The position numbers and the translations under genes were made by a program. The notes under the pieces were generated by a model. It was not told the origin of the DNA and made no database searches. It saw only the letters and a list, made by a program, of their open reading frames with translations. Shown one piece after another: positions 10,899 to 23,411 of a stretch of DNA of 64,000 nt. The stretch spans positions 15,253,475-15,317,474 of the forward strand of contig CM040441.1 of assembly GCA_022749755.1 (NCBI GenBank), in the 5' to 3' direction. How positions within the stretch are numbered: position 1 is the stretch's first letter; every line of letters starts with the position of its first letter. This DNA is from Azadirachta indica. Taxonomy: Eukaryota > Streptophyta > Magnoliopsida > Sapindales > Meliaceae.

Positions 10899-13800
10899 GG
10901 TCTCGAGGATCTGCCAATGGGCATGAAAAGAGCGTGTTGGATTCAACGGGTAAGATTCCGCGAAGCTTAAAGCCGTTGGATCTTAAAACACAGTCGGTTT
11001 CGAGTAAAATTACTGGTTAGTCCTTGGTTTAAGTGTTCTTCTGGTGGAAGAAGTGGGAGTACATGGACTCCGTACACATGCCGTCCTCAAAATCGAATGA
11101 CAGTTGGATCAGGTATGTGGATTATTAAAGTTTAGTCGTACCAGAGACTTATTCTGAAATAGTTTGCTGAACTATTTTATCATATTTACGAAGGTTGCCA
11201 TCGTAAACTAAGCTGGCTTGTAGGCTTCTGGGTAATTTTCGCTTTTGTGTCCTTTTGACTCCAGACCAGAGCACTTATTCGTGTGCCAATCTCTCCAGCT
11301 ATCATTCAACATTCATCTTTACCATTCAACGTCCGTAAAATTTTTATAAATGAGATTTTATCAGAGTTTTGCTAAATATAGGAAAATTACTGTTTGGTTA
11401 ATTACTGAAATTTGAGGTTAGAAGCTGGAGATACTCCCGTGAAAAATGGTGGGGAGGAGCGACCCAGACTATCTCTCAGAAAAGCGAAAAAGCCTGTAAT
11501 GCGGTGTGATTTCAGGTGGGTGTTTGTGGTATGGAAAATGCACGTCACTTCTCAACACAACTCAAGCTCGCCAATCCATAGATTTTTCTTTTGGATTTGG
11601 TAACTTCTCCTGGGTACAAAAGGCTACTACTATTACGTAACATGACTTGATTTCGTTGTAAGTTTAGGCAATCCCGAAAGCCACCAAATATATGCAGACA
11701 AATTAGCAACGTGAAATGTAGTTCTCACAATATAATTTGAGACCGAAGACCTTTTAGTTGGAGCTGAGAGTATCAGGGCACTTTAGTGGGGGGACCGATG
11801 GATTTGAGATTAAAGTTGCAAAGGCAAAGACATGAGGCCCTGGTTTTGCTTTTGATTTTATTATTGACTTTTGGATGAATCAAAGAGTTAGTGGGAAAGC
11901 AAATCATGTAATTGTTGTTAGCGCGGTTGATGATGATACGGAGTCCGGACAATGTAAGGTACAAAAAGGAGGACGATTAGTCGGTCAGTGCTTTCAATAC
12001 TTGGACCATTCTTTATTGTTTGTCTGAAAGGGGATACCAATATCTTATATGAAATCTATGTCTTTAAATTATTTTCTGCTTTTGGGTCACTACAAAGTAC
12101 AAACATGTACAAACTCTTGAATTTTGCAGGGTGAAAGTCGACTAAGACAATGGAAGCTGCTACGAAACATCCTCTTTCCTTCTTTTTTTTTTTTCTACCT
12201 TTTTGGTCCAAATCCAAAATATTTCCTAATCCAACTGTATCTTTTGTCTTATTTGAAACCATATTTGTCTTGTATAAATTGAGATAATAAGAGTTCTGGT
12301 TTTGTTTAAACACAAATAATGTGTTACTCTTATACATGCAAGGTATGCAATTACATAGACGTCTTGTCCGTATCACCAACTTAATGTTTAAAAGAGGTGG
12401 GGTGTTTGAGCTGGTCACGTTTCTGGTTCATAAGAAATGAGTCCAACTGCAAAAAATTTCAATCTTACTAGCTAGACTTTTTACCAAACCTTCACCAAAA
12501 CAACAGGAAGTCCAAAGTATTTATTTGTAAATAACAACTTTAACTGAGAAGTCAAATCTTTTATCATTTACTCCCCGACTTATACCATTTAACATCTACT
12601 TATTCTGTACCATCGCAACTCTGATTTCAAACACGTAATCACTTTATTCGTTCTCAAACATATGCTAACTACGTCATTTCATTTCCACAATATTTCAGAG
12701 TACCATTAATCATGTCTTGTAACTCAGCAACGAAGAGAAAATTCATGCGAGCTCATGGCATGGCCAACAGCAGCAAGGAAGAGAATCTATGGCTACTTCA
12801 ATGAGGGAAGTTCTGGTTAGGTCTTGCATTCCAGCAGAAAGGGCTAGAATGGTTCACTGATCTCATTCATATTTTCATTTACGAACACTTTTTATAAAGA
12901 AAAGAATAAATTATATCACACATTTTCGGATCAATGCCCCAATACTACAATTACAGATCTTTATCCAAACGACAAAGTTTTCAATGTAACTGGGTATCAT
13001 CAATGTTCTAATTATTTAAACAATGATCCCATTATCTTATTCACTACATAAGAGGGGGAACAGAAAAAAGAAGAATACTGAGAATTGTGGGTGATTCAGA
13101 TCCCAACAAGTAGAGTAAAATTAAGGATTACATTAATTTTCTATGTTTAATTCCTAAAGGTCAAATTCTGCTTTGAGTAGACAGAGTAAATTCAATTATT
13201 ATATGTAACCTCCTACCTTAAGACAGTTGATTACTCGGGCATATCATGCCATATAATAATTAACAATAATATTAGTACAAATCATAAATGTCAGACAGAC
13301 AATTCATCAAAAAAAAATCTTAATACATATAATATTCCATGAATAAGTGTGATGGTGACTCACGCCATTCTGCTATATATATTTCTATAATCCCCTCGAT
13401 AATCACTATTATATAAAAACGATGTGCATGCGGCATTATCCTACCATGCAGTATTATTCGATACAAAATATCAATAGGATACATATAATATCATAGGGGC
13501 GGCTGCTTTGTCTTAAAGAATAAAAACATTTTAATTCCTACAACACAGACCTAATAATTATTATATTTACAGTTATCTCCAGTTGTCAACTTAGTGAAGA
13601 TGTTATCTCTATTGCAAGATAACTGATCACTACATGACACGACAACCTACGATAACATATATCCTTTTAATACAACAGTTCTCAAAAGAAACCATCAAAA
13701 TTTTTGGGTATTTATTGGATATCAAGGACAACATTTTGATAATAGTCATATGCCCACAAAGGTAAGAAGAAGTGCATGGAAATACAGAATGTTTCAAGAC

Positions 13801-14753
13801 AAAATATGATAAAATTTTATGCCATGTTGATGAAATATTTTCCATGCATAAACACAATCCTAATCTAGTTGTGATTATCAACCCAATTGCATCGTTGAAA
13901 TTTAAATTCAGATAACCATCCAAACCCATCATGCATATATATGGGATATGTGCAATTACGTATGTACTGGGTTTGATCATCTTCATGATACTCATTCTGT
14001 CACATTCATCAATTAGAAAATAACTTATGTCCTGATGAAGTCTTAAGGCATGTATCAACCCTTGAGTCTAAAGGGTAGACAGGAAATAGATGAGGATCCT
14101 TATTATTATCTACAAATTACATAATAGGGTGCAACTGCAACAGTATGTATACACTCATCCATGAAGAACATAAATACATAAGATATAAAGACCTACGTCA
14201 AAGAGTTTGGAGCCTGTTCTGTACTCAAAATGGTGGAAAAAAGTAAGGGACATATAATCAGTTATTTAGACAGGATCGCAGAAGGAAACATGCTCAAGTT
14301 AACATGCAGCTATAAGATAGTATGTAACAGCAGCATTTGTAAGCTGACCAGGTTTTCGTTTTGACCAACATTACAGTTTCCTGAGAACTGATGAATGATT
14401 CTGGTATTAATATCCCATTCCTTCTGCAAATTCAACCTAACAAAAAGGTTATATGTTCATAAATGTACAAGAATTTCATTAGAAACCGAGATAAGAAAGC
14501 TTTTAATTTGCAATACTTTTATATAAAGGATTTGAAAGTACAACAGGATTTGGTTCTGTTCTTAAAATCCAAAATAACCAAATATATGCTCAATGCCTTT
14601 AAACAATTAATTTTCAGATTTCGAAAGATTTTCCATGCAAGTTCTATGTTGAATCAAACTAGTGTGCATATGTTGTTGCTAACAGCAATTATTCACTATA
14701 AAACATATTATTGTAGGTTGCAGATTTGTGCCGGAGCAACTTGAAATGGGAAT
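10899..14753. other. Intergenic region between PPCK and CRY2
   Basis: The right part (about 14400-14753) probably contains the 3'UTR of the minus-strand cryptochrome gene. The left part contains the PPCK promoter. Between them are short open frames (for example complement 13630-14058, 142 codons) whose composition is not protein-like and which I do not recognise. No transposon ends or RNA genes were found. Confidence 0.45.
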
Positions 14754-14860
14754 TTACATGTGAATAATCTTCACAACGCAATTCTTATTTTTTAATACTG
14801 CCTCAGCTGAAAGTTTCCACAGTTTTAGACATACTAGCAAATAATATCAAAGCTAAGAAA

Positions 14861-17800
14861 TTACTCACTATCTTTGCTTGAACTTTGTTCCATGTCAGTT
14901 TGTTCTTGCCACAGCCGCTTGACAACAGAAGACTCGTACTCCTGCAACGCCTTTCCTTCTGACGAAGAATGAGACTGGGGAACAGAAAATGAAACATTGC
15001 TTGTGGTCTGCCTCTTAGCAGCCGAGGACTCAGCTGTTGAGCACAAGTCTTCATTTGTTCTTGAGGTACCAGCTTCCTTCTTGTGATTATGCAATTCATC
15101 TGGGTATTGTTCTTCTTGCTCATTTTTTGGTCTCTTCCTACAAGGTGGATTCATCTTGCCATTCTGTAAAGACGGCACCCTCTGATCATTTGATGAAATA
15201 GTGGGACAAGTGGGCTTTTCCCTTAAGACAACTTTTGGAATGTCTGGAGTTTGAATTCCATCAGAATTATCAATAACAACTTCACTTGTCTCATTTAAGT
15301 TTGCAGCCTTCGCAGAAGCTTCTATTTCCCACATTTTGAATATAGCTTGAGTTAAATGCTCTCTAGCTAAATCTAAATCAATAATAGGTTTCGGATAGTT
15401 TAATCCCAACTCGACCCCAGCAGCTTTAAGAACTGTCAGTGGTGCATCCCAAGGATGATGGATCCACTCAGTTGGCATTCTTGCTAGCTCAGGCAACCAC
15501 TGTCTTACATACTCACCCTCTGGGTCAAATTTAGACCCTTGAATCTGACTCCAGAATTTAAAAAAATGAAGAGTAAGCAATGGCCACTTAAAACATTTCT
15601 CTAATCTACAAAATCTAAAATCATTGGCGCTATTACACAGTAGTCTGAATTTTAAATTCTATTATCAAAACTCTGAGAATTGAATAAGATTATTACAAAT
15701 TCAGCCTATTATATTCACAAGTAAATGAGGAAGTCCAACATACCTCTGGGCTGTCCAACCGTTCAAGCTTATGTCCATCTGGTAAGCTCCCGGAGATATA
15801 CTGCCAACCAAGGATATCGCTTTCCAAATCTGCATCCAAAAGAGTGTCCCAGAAGTACTTCATCCCCCATCTCCATGGAAGAAGCAGAAACTTCACAGCA
15901 AAACTAGAAACAATCACTCTTATTTTGTTGTGTATCCAACCAGTGGCCCAAAGCTCTCTCATTCCAGCATCCACCAATGGATAACCGGTCCGACCTTGTC
16001 TCCAACTCTTAAAATGGCCCAGGTCAGCATTCCAAGGAAAATATTTCAAGTTGCTCAGTAATGATCTCTCGTGAGTAAATGGAAAGTTGAAACATAGATA
16101 TCGGGAGTATTCTCTAAGCCCCATGGCCCTAAGAAAAAGAGTCACACTATCTTTTCCTTCACAATTCTCTTCTTTTGCCCACAGTATCTGCTTCATCCGC
16201 ACACACTGAAATACTTTCCTCACGCTTAACTCTCCAAAATGAAGATATGGAGACAAAAGTGAGGTGGAGTTACCTCCAAGCTTTTGTCTAGTCTTAGAAT
16301 AGTGAAGGAGATGCTGTTCAACAAATTCAGTCAAAACCTTATCAGCATTGCTCCAACCTGGAGACCATCCTCTCCATAATAATGCGTTACTGGATTTTTC
16401 AGATTCATCTTCAAGAGCTAAATCCTCAATAGAACATGTATCAAAAGTTCCTGTTATAAACAAAAGGGAAAGATTTGTCAACTATTTATTCTTCCTCAAT
16501 CCATATGTCATAAGTGTATAAATTCAGACATCTTGTTCACACCAATTCAAATTTCCCTGTCATTTGCACAATAGATTTGTGACAGATGCATGGATGTCGC
16601 TCATTCTACATTCGCACTAATATTAGTAGACAATTTTGGTAAGCAAGCTCAAATATTAATACCAGGACAATCATGCTGACAAAGAACTTTTCAACTATTC
16701 TATCTTCCTGACCTCCATATAGATTACTGGACATGAATACATTAAGGCATTTCCTTTACACTCGCGAACTCTCCCTCTCTGTAACACAAGCATGAACAGA
16801 TTGTCCATGATAAAGAATTCAAATTTACCTGCAGCTTGCACCAAACGCCATGGAGGAAGAAGCGAAACTGGCTCCATTGGCATTTCCAAACATCTGTCCC
16901 AATATGCATCAAAAGTTGTAAAAGCATGTCCTCTTTCATCATATATTTCCCAGGGTTCATACAACAAATCTCCATTATAGCTTTGCACTGAAATGCCAAG
17001 GTCCACCAGTTTTTCTTTGATACTGTGATCACGAACAAGAGAGACAGGATCTGGGATAAAATAGAAAATAAAAAGTAATAAGGACAGGAAAACATCAACT
17101 TAAACATCTAATAAAGAATTCATAAGGATCCATAAAGGAACAGTCCTAAGAGACCATTCCTCCAAGGCCCAATGCAGAGCTGTTTCCAACTCACTGGAAA
17201 GGTTGTTCATGCAAAAATGAGAATTTAAGAATCTAGAAAAACATTTCAATCCCCTCATTTGTCTCTATTAGTTGTGAAATAAATAGGACTACTAATGGTT
17301 CAAGGCATCAGCGTCTTTCCTTTTTCACTTTTTTTTTTTTCCCTCAAAACCAGGGAATATGTATATGATAAACTATAATATGTCACAAATGATCCTATTT
17401 ACACATTCAGAAATTTTCAGTTCAGGGAATACATCCATTACCCGGTCATGTTAAGAAATTCTCTTCCTATTTACATTTTAAATGTCTAACAGAAAGTAAC
17501 AGACATTTTTTGCAGCAATACATTCTTAATATTTTCATGGAAGCCACTCAGAGAAGAAAAATGCTTATTTTTTCTGAGCTAATAATTTACTGTTCTTTGA
17601 TTCTCTATTGAGAAAATTATAAGTGCCACCAAAATATCTAAACAATTCTGCAATTAAACTCATGCCTTTTGGGTTCTTTGCTGAATTGCTTTTTTTCCCC
17701 ACCAAACTCATTTTTGAATAGTCAGAAATAACAGGCAATATTTTTCTGATTAATTAAGTCAAAATAGAGACCATATTTTTATAGTTTGTTCCAAAACTGA

Positions 17801-18571
17801 ATGGCCTATTTTCCACTGTTCTTAACACTTATACTTACAGACAAAAAGGCACTTAAAGTCTTTGGAAGTGATACCCAGGGATTATCCCTATCTGAATCCT
17901 TCAGATATAACTTTTGTAAGTTGCTTTCTTTTCTCTTAAAAATTTAGCTGACAATTCATCAAGCCTGGATTTCTTATCTCTGATCCATCATATCTAATGG
18001 TGTCAATTTGTAGAAGAATTTCAATATCATAATTATCTGCCAGAAGCATGTAAGATGATAATAACTGTTTATAATTTTCTTAACAAAAAAGTGCAAGGAT
18101 TTTCAATTCAACAAAGATCTTTATAGTAATATTCCTCCAAAACCCACATTGAGTGAAAAAATATTGAACAACATATGACATAAAAATTCAAATTTAAATA
18201 TCCATGTAGTTAGCAAAACAAACACACCACTGATATTTAGATAAAGCGGTCAAAAACATACCATAAAGATGGTTGAATACTATTTTTGTTGCCTTAATGG
18301 CATTGATACACTCCAAAAGAGCAGCAAGAGTACTTTGGGTTTTGATCAATGCAAGTTCAGCCCCAAGAGATTTTAGAGATTTTCCCAAGTGAATAAGAGA
18401 CTGCTTCAGCCACCATCTTGAAACTCGACCCGGATAAAATTGCCCTTCTTCTTTAGGGCACCATATATAGACAGGAAAGACACAACCATCCCTTGCAGCA
18501 GCAGCTAGTGCAGGATTGTCCTCAATCCTAAGGTCCCTTCTAAACCATACTATTGTTTTATTGCTACCCAT
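14861..18571 (-). CDS. CRY2: Cryptochrome 2 blue-light photoreceptor
   Basis: There are four coding exons on the complement (18571-18262, 17050-16829, 16450-15744, 15544-14861), giving 640 residues with all phases consistent. The N-terminal photolyase-related region begins MGSNKTIVWFRRDLRIEDNP. It contains the FAD-binding blocks WRQGRTGYPLVDAGMRELWA and DTLLDADLESDILGWQYISG. The C-terminal tail keeps the DAS elements: a DQRVPS block, an acidic stretch (KNEQEEQYPDE) and STAESS. Wording such as FLLLPWRWGMKYFWD and SSNDQRVPS places it with CRY2 and not CRY1. It acts in the nucleus, where light-driven oligomers bind SPA/COP1 and CIB-type bHLH factors to control flowering and growth. An ATG at 18607 would add 12 residues upstream. 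The stop lies inside a donor-like GTGAGTAA, so a further small last exon is possible. Confidence 0.95.
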
Positions 18572-19864
18572 CTTCGATAATTCAGATCCCTTCACAGACA
18601 AAACCAAGTACTAAATATCATAATGCTGTCAGAAATAGAAACACAATGTTTCAATCCAGAATTAGGAACATCAACAAAGAACTCATCAGTCACACATCAT
18701 AAACCTAATAACATGTTCAGAAAATACCCAACCAAAAATTTAGCTATCGCTCCTGGAATTTGGCTGGAAGATGCAAAAGATATCTACCAGATCACCAAAA
18801 ATGCACCTGTAGTCACTGGAGCTGCCAAAACTGTACACTGGGAAATCCCACTCAGCTTTGGCAATCAAAATTAGTTGTGTAAACAACAGAATCCTAAAAA
18901 TTGATCCGTGAAGCCTTTCCTCCCCTTTTATGCCACTGTTCTGCACCATAGATATCCAACCGAAAATATAAATGCAATCAAGCCTTCCCTACATGTCTCT
19001 GCTGTCAAAAATCCTACCAAAGAAATCCTAGCACTAAACAAAATATCTCCAGACTTTGACCCTAATACTGAAATTCACTATCAGAGAACCAAAAACTGCT
19101 TCAAGAAACAGCAAGCCGAGTTCAGAAACAACTACCTCAAAACAGAAAAGAAATATTCATGAACACATGGAAAACACTGAGCCCTTCGACCGAAAATTCT
19201 ATATACATCTAGAAGATTAGATTTCATGCGAATAAAGAATATAGATCTGAAACCCACCACAATTATTCCTTAATAATTCACCTTAAAGAATGTTATCCAC
19301 AAGCATCTACAACTAGAACGTACATCTATATCAGATAGAAAAAAATATATAAAAACAATAATTAAATAAGGACAGAAAATCAAACAGAAGAATTTTAAAT
19401 AAACTGTGCCAAGTCCTAATTTTGACTATTATAGAAGACAATATTACCTAAAAGCTAAGATAAACAGCAACCCTACATAAAACTACAGAGGTTTGGTGCC
19501 TATCCTGATGATTTATTTACATCACGTAAAGCGAAATTGCTTAGAACAAGTGCAGGAAGAGAAAGCAAATCATTTAATCAATGGAAAAGAGGAGGTATTT
19601 GTGCTGTGTTGATCTTGATCTCGATCTATGCGTCAATATCACGTGGGCTTAACTGGCCAAGTTATACAAATTGATATTGATAGTGAAGCGTTGGCAGACA
19701 TATCTTGTCCGGTTTTGTCTTGTGGCTGGATACAATGTAAAATAACAAGATAAGGTTTCTTTCTCTCAAATCGCTTTGCTTTGCTTAGCAAGATCCTCGC
19801 GAGTAGCGAAGTCAACAACCTTCGCGTCTAGATCCTGTTAGTTCACTGTCCCCCATATTTTATA
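18572..19864 (-). promoter_or_regulatory. Probable 5' leader and promoter of CRY2
   Basis: On the minus strand a TATAAAATA box lies at 19864-19856, followed by a leader-like stretch. This suggests transcription starting near 19830 and a long 5'UTR, probably interrupted by an intron before the ATG at 18571. A G-box core CACGTG at 19640-19645 lies within this interval. These are motif-based inferences. Confidence 0.4.
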
Positions 19865-21329
19865 CTGTTTCTGTTCTTCCCCTTTATTTTTTTTTTTAAC
19901 CAAATTAGGATATATAGATACGCTTTCCCTGATTCCATTCCCAATATTCAGAAATTCTTAATATTCATTTTCTATGTTGATGATATAAAGTATAGATTAT
20001 TAATTCATAATAAATTATTTGCATGACACGAGGTTTGACTTTCGATTGAATAAATCAGAAATCATAAATATGGGAGGTAAGAAAAAATAAATTAAATGAG
20101 TTTATAAAACATGTGATAATTGATATTACTCATTTCAGTTATAAAACTTAAATTTAAGTAAAAATATATTTTGGTGAAATCCACATCCTGTTTTACAGAA
20201 TTCTTCCCGATTAACTGTCAGATATTTCAATCGCAGAGATGGTGGTTTTTTTTTTTTCTAAATTTATTTTATGTCACTTTGAACGTTGATAAAAGTTCGC
20301 ACAAAAGTACAGGTTGAGTTCAATTTAACAATAGCTATTAAGTCCCATGAAAAAGTTATAGAAGATATGTCTCACACTCCTCGAAATTCCAGATAATTAT
20401 ATGCATCTGTCCTGTCGATTGTCATTTAATTTTGCTTGGTTCAATCTTTTTTTTTGGACTAAATAATTGAAGTAAATTTCTCCGGGCAACAATAAAGGTA
20501 TCAGTTACCAATTTTTTAAGCTCAGTTTCTGCACCAAAGAGAAACTATAGTAATTAATGCAACTAGTCTACCGTAGTTTAGGGCCCATTTGGTGCACAAT
20601 AAGGCAGCAATGGCCCAAGTTTTTCTTTTCCGGAGGTTAGCAATCGGCAAAAATTTATGTCCCGACATTTGGTGGATCAAAGTCAAATCTAGTCAAAACC
20701 AGCTCAAGGAATTGACACCATCTTCTCAACAAACTGAAATTTGAATGTGCATTATACCAGCAACCCTAAGAAACTTGCAAGGAATATAAGAATCCTTGGT
20801 GAAAAAAATACAGTCTGCATAGCTTGAGGAAAAAGAAGACAGGAGACTTCCACACGAAAAACAAAATCACCAAATTTCACTCAGGAATTTCATCAAGGAA
20901 GCAAAAACCAAAACATTTCTAATCGAGGATCCTCTTAGTCTTACTTTGTAGACCCAAAAAACATCCATATCTGCAGCATAGCTGGTTAGAAAATGTAAAA
21001 GTTAATAAAATGGAAGCTCTAATGCGACCAGTTATAAAATTCGCATTGCATTAAGAATAGTAGAACTGCATAACCATCCATAAGCATATCCAATTTCACC
21101 TGAGAAGCATCATGGCAATAAGGAGCCCAAGTCCTGTGCATCTAGCTGCCACAGCCATGAGCTCCTAGTCAGCCTTCCCAGGTGCTGATTATTTAATAAT
21201 TAGCTATATATACTATGTGCCTGACAAGTACTGCACATAACCAGCAACTAATCGAATCAGGACAGCTGTTCCTTCTGACCGCAAAGGAAGTCTCCTATGG
21301 AAAAAAAATCCTTTGCCATGAAAGAATCC
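19865..21329. other. Intergenic region between CRY2 and ADF
   Basis: The left part is CRY2 upstream DNA with T-rich runs. The right part (about 20900-21329) is probably the 3'UTR of the minus-strand ADF gene. No additional gene is recognised. Confidence 0.45.
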
Positions 21330-23411
21330 TCAATGTGCACGATCTCTGAGCACCTCAAGATCCATCTCAGTTGGGTCAGTTGCCTGGATTTCATAATGGA
21401 TGCCCTGCAGCTCCCTCCTGAACCTATCCTTAGATGTTGCATACAGCATCTTAGCCCGGATTCGAGACACAGAAGGAGACCTGAGAGGAAACATTTAATA
21501 AGAAGTCATCAACTAAATGTATTGTGGAGGCTAAGGATAACAATAGAACAGCTCCAAGAAAATTTCTTATTATATTTATCATTAATCACAAGTCAAATAG
21601 AATGTATAATGACTGTGTGCTTTGATATCAAGATGGTGGATTCCATCTAACAGCATTTGGTCCAAAGTATACTCTTCTAGTAAAGGACAAAAGAGAAAAT
21701 ATATTTTTTCTGACATTACTCAGAAATTATATTAGAAACTAAAGAGAAGTGGCAAGTTCAAAAACACAAAGCAAGCATAGAAAATAAAGAGATCCCAAAA
21801 AGACAGAGCAAGCATACCAAACAATAAATCATCTTCAAGAATTTATACAATATTCTTTATTTAGCAGCTGAAAGGAACCGCCATTAAAGCCATGGTTGCA
21901 TAAAACTTGAACCCAACTTTGAGGGTGATACGACAGTGTGCTTCAAACATACTCTCCTTCATTATTAACCTTCAAAAGTTTACAACGTCTGAGAAGGAGA
22001 ACTAGAGGACTGATACTTTTCATAACTCCTAGTATATTACAAATCTTACTTGTTAAAGAATACACTTTTGAGTCGAACTGTCAATGATACATTAGTTAGG
22101 AAAAGCTTATGAAAATTGAAGATCGAACAGAATACCTCCTAGGCACTGGCCTTCCCTCCAGATCGCATCAATTTTTTAAAGAAAACTGAGGTCAACACAG
22201 ATTATAAATTCATTTTCTTCCCAGTTTCCTCTCTTCCTTATCCCATAGAAAAATAGACAAAAGTTCCACTTAAAAAGGACCAAGATCTAAAAGCAGATAT
22301 AAAGATTGTTATATACATCTTCCAAAAGAAGGTGTTATGGTAAGGATTAAGGAGGTACACAAGAAGAAATTTACGAACCTATAGAATGACATCCAAGCAA
22401 TATATTGGACAAACAGGGGTTGTGACTATAGCTACTACAAGTATATCACATGTGCAGAAAAACTATAAGCATAAGAGTCAACCAAAAAAGAAATCACCAT
22501 TTGCTTGATTTCACATAAAAAAAATCCAAGCTGTCAGTAATAAACACTATTAATAAGAACACATAAACCTGGGTGTGTCAAACCAAAAAGTAAAGCAAAT
22601 TTAATGTGTTAAACCACAATGGCACTAAATACCAATAAAGAAGCACAAGTAGAACAGTTGAACGGAAAAAATACCACGCAATGAAAAAGATTTTGCTCTT
22701 TTGGCAGTTCTCAGAGGTCACAAAATCAAAGTCATAAACTGCATATCGGCAATCATTCTCAGGCAGAGATGCAGTGAAATCTTCATAACTCTCAGCTGGG
22801 CGTCCAGTCTTTTCAACCACAACCTCATTTTTCTTCTCATCAATCTTAAAAATCACATAGCGGTATACCTTCTTCCTCTGCAGTTCTACGTACGTGCTCT
22901 TGCTGTGATCGGCAACGCCCATACCGGAAGATGCATTTGTCTGAATACCAAGATCAACCATTAAATACCATGTCCAGCCAAGATTAGCAAACTATTAGAA
23001 AGCATTATTATCTGTTAATCACTTCAAATTACCTCTAATACAATATCTTTTAAACAATTAAAAACTACAACACAAATGCCAATAAAAAATTTGTTTGCAG
23101 GCCACCATAAAATTAAACAGCATTTATGCGCATAATAACAATTATTATTATTCCATGCAAAAACATGATAAAGTTTAATATTACACAAACTAGGCTTATA
23201 AACACTAAGATCTAAACTTTACAACTGCCATACGACAAAAATACTCAAACTAACAGAAAGTAAACTAAAATTCATAAAATCAGACCATAAAGTTGTGCTA
23301 CAATCAGATCAACTAAACCAAACAAAGTCAAAAACAAAAAAAGTACTAAATGAATTCAGATCTAAATAAACAGTGATGAGGAAAGAGAGAGCTTACTCCT
23401 CTGAAAGACAT
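21330..23411 (-). CDS. ADF: Actin-depolymerizing factor (ADF/cofilin)
   Basis: There are three exons on the complement (23411-23397, 22940-22675, 21480-21330), giving 143 residues. The first coding exon is only 15 nt (MSFRG), a familiar plant ADF layout. The ADF-H domain fills the protein. Visible are the regulatory serine context [10 protein letters not shown] (S10 aligns with Ser6 of Arabidopsis ADF1), the [11 protein letters not shown] strand, YAVYDFDF, and the long actin-binding helix [20 protein letters not shown] (95-114). The C-terminus ends [11 protein letters not shown]. It severs and depolymerises actin filaments in the cytoplasm, is inhibited by phosphorylation of the N-terminal serine, and is sensitive to pH and phosphoinositides. 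Splice junctions (GGA|GTAAGC, TG|GTATTT) join in phase. Confidence 0.95.

Noticed and set aside
12056..12418. Minus-strand open frame of 120 codons
   Set aside because: It runs through an AT-rich stretch with a poly-T run encoding a lysine tract. There is no domain and no splice context.
13630..14058. Minus-strand open frame of 142 codons
   Set aside because: Composition is rich in Ile, Met and Ser as expected from AT-rich DNA, and no family is recognised. Kept only as a mention in the intergenic entry.
15725..15907. Plus-strand open frames antisense to CRY2, MDH and PHT1 exons
   Set aside because: They are shadows of real exons on the other strand.
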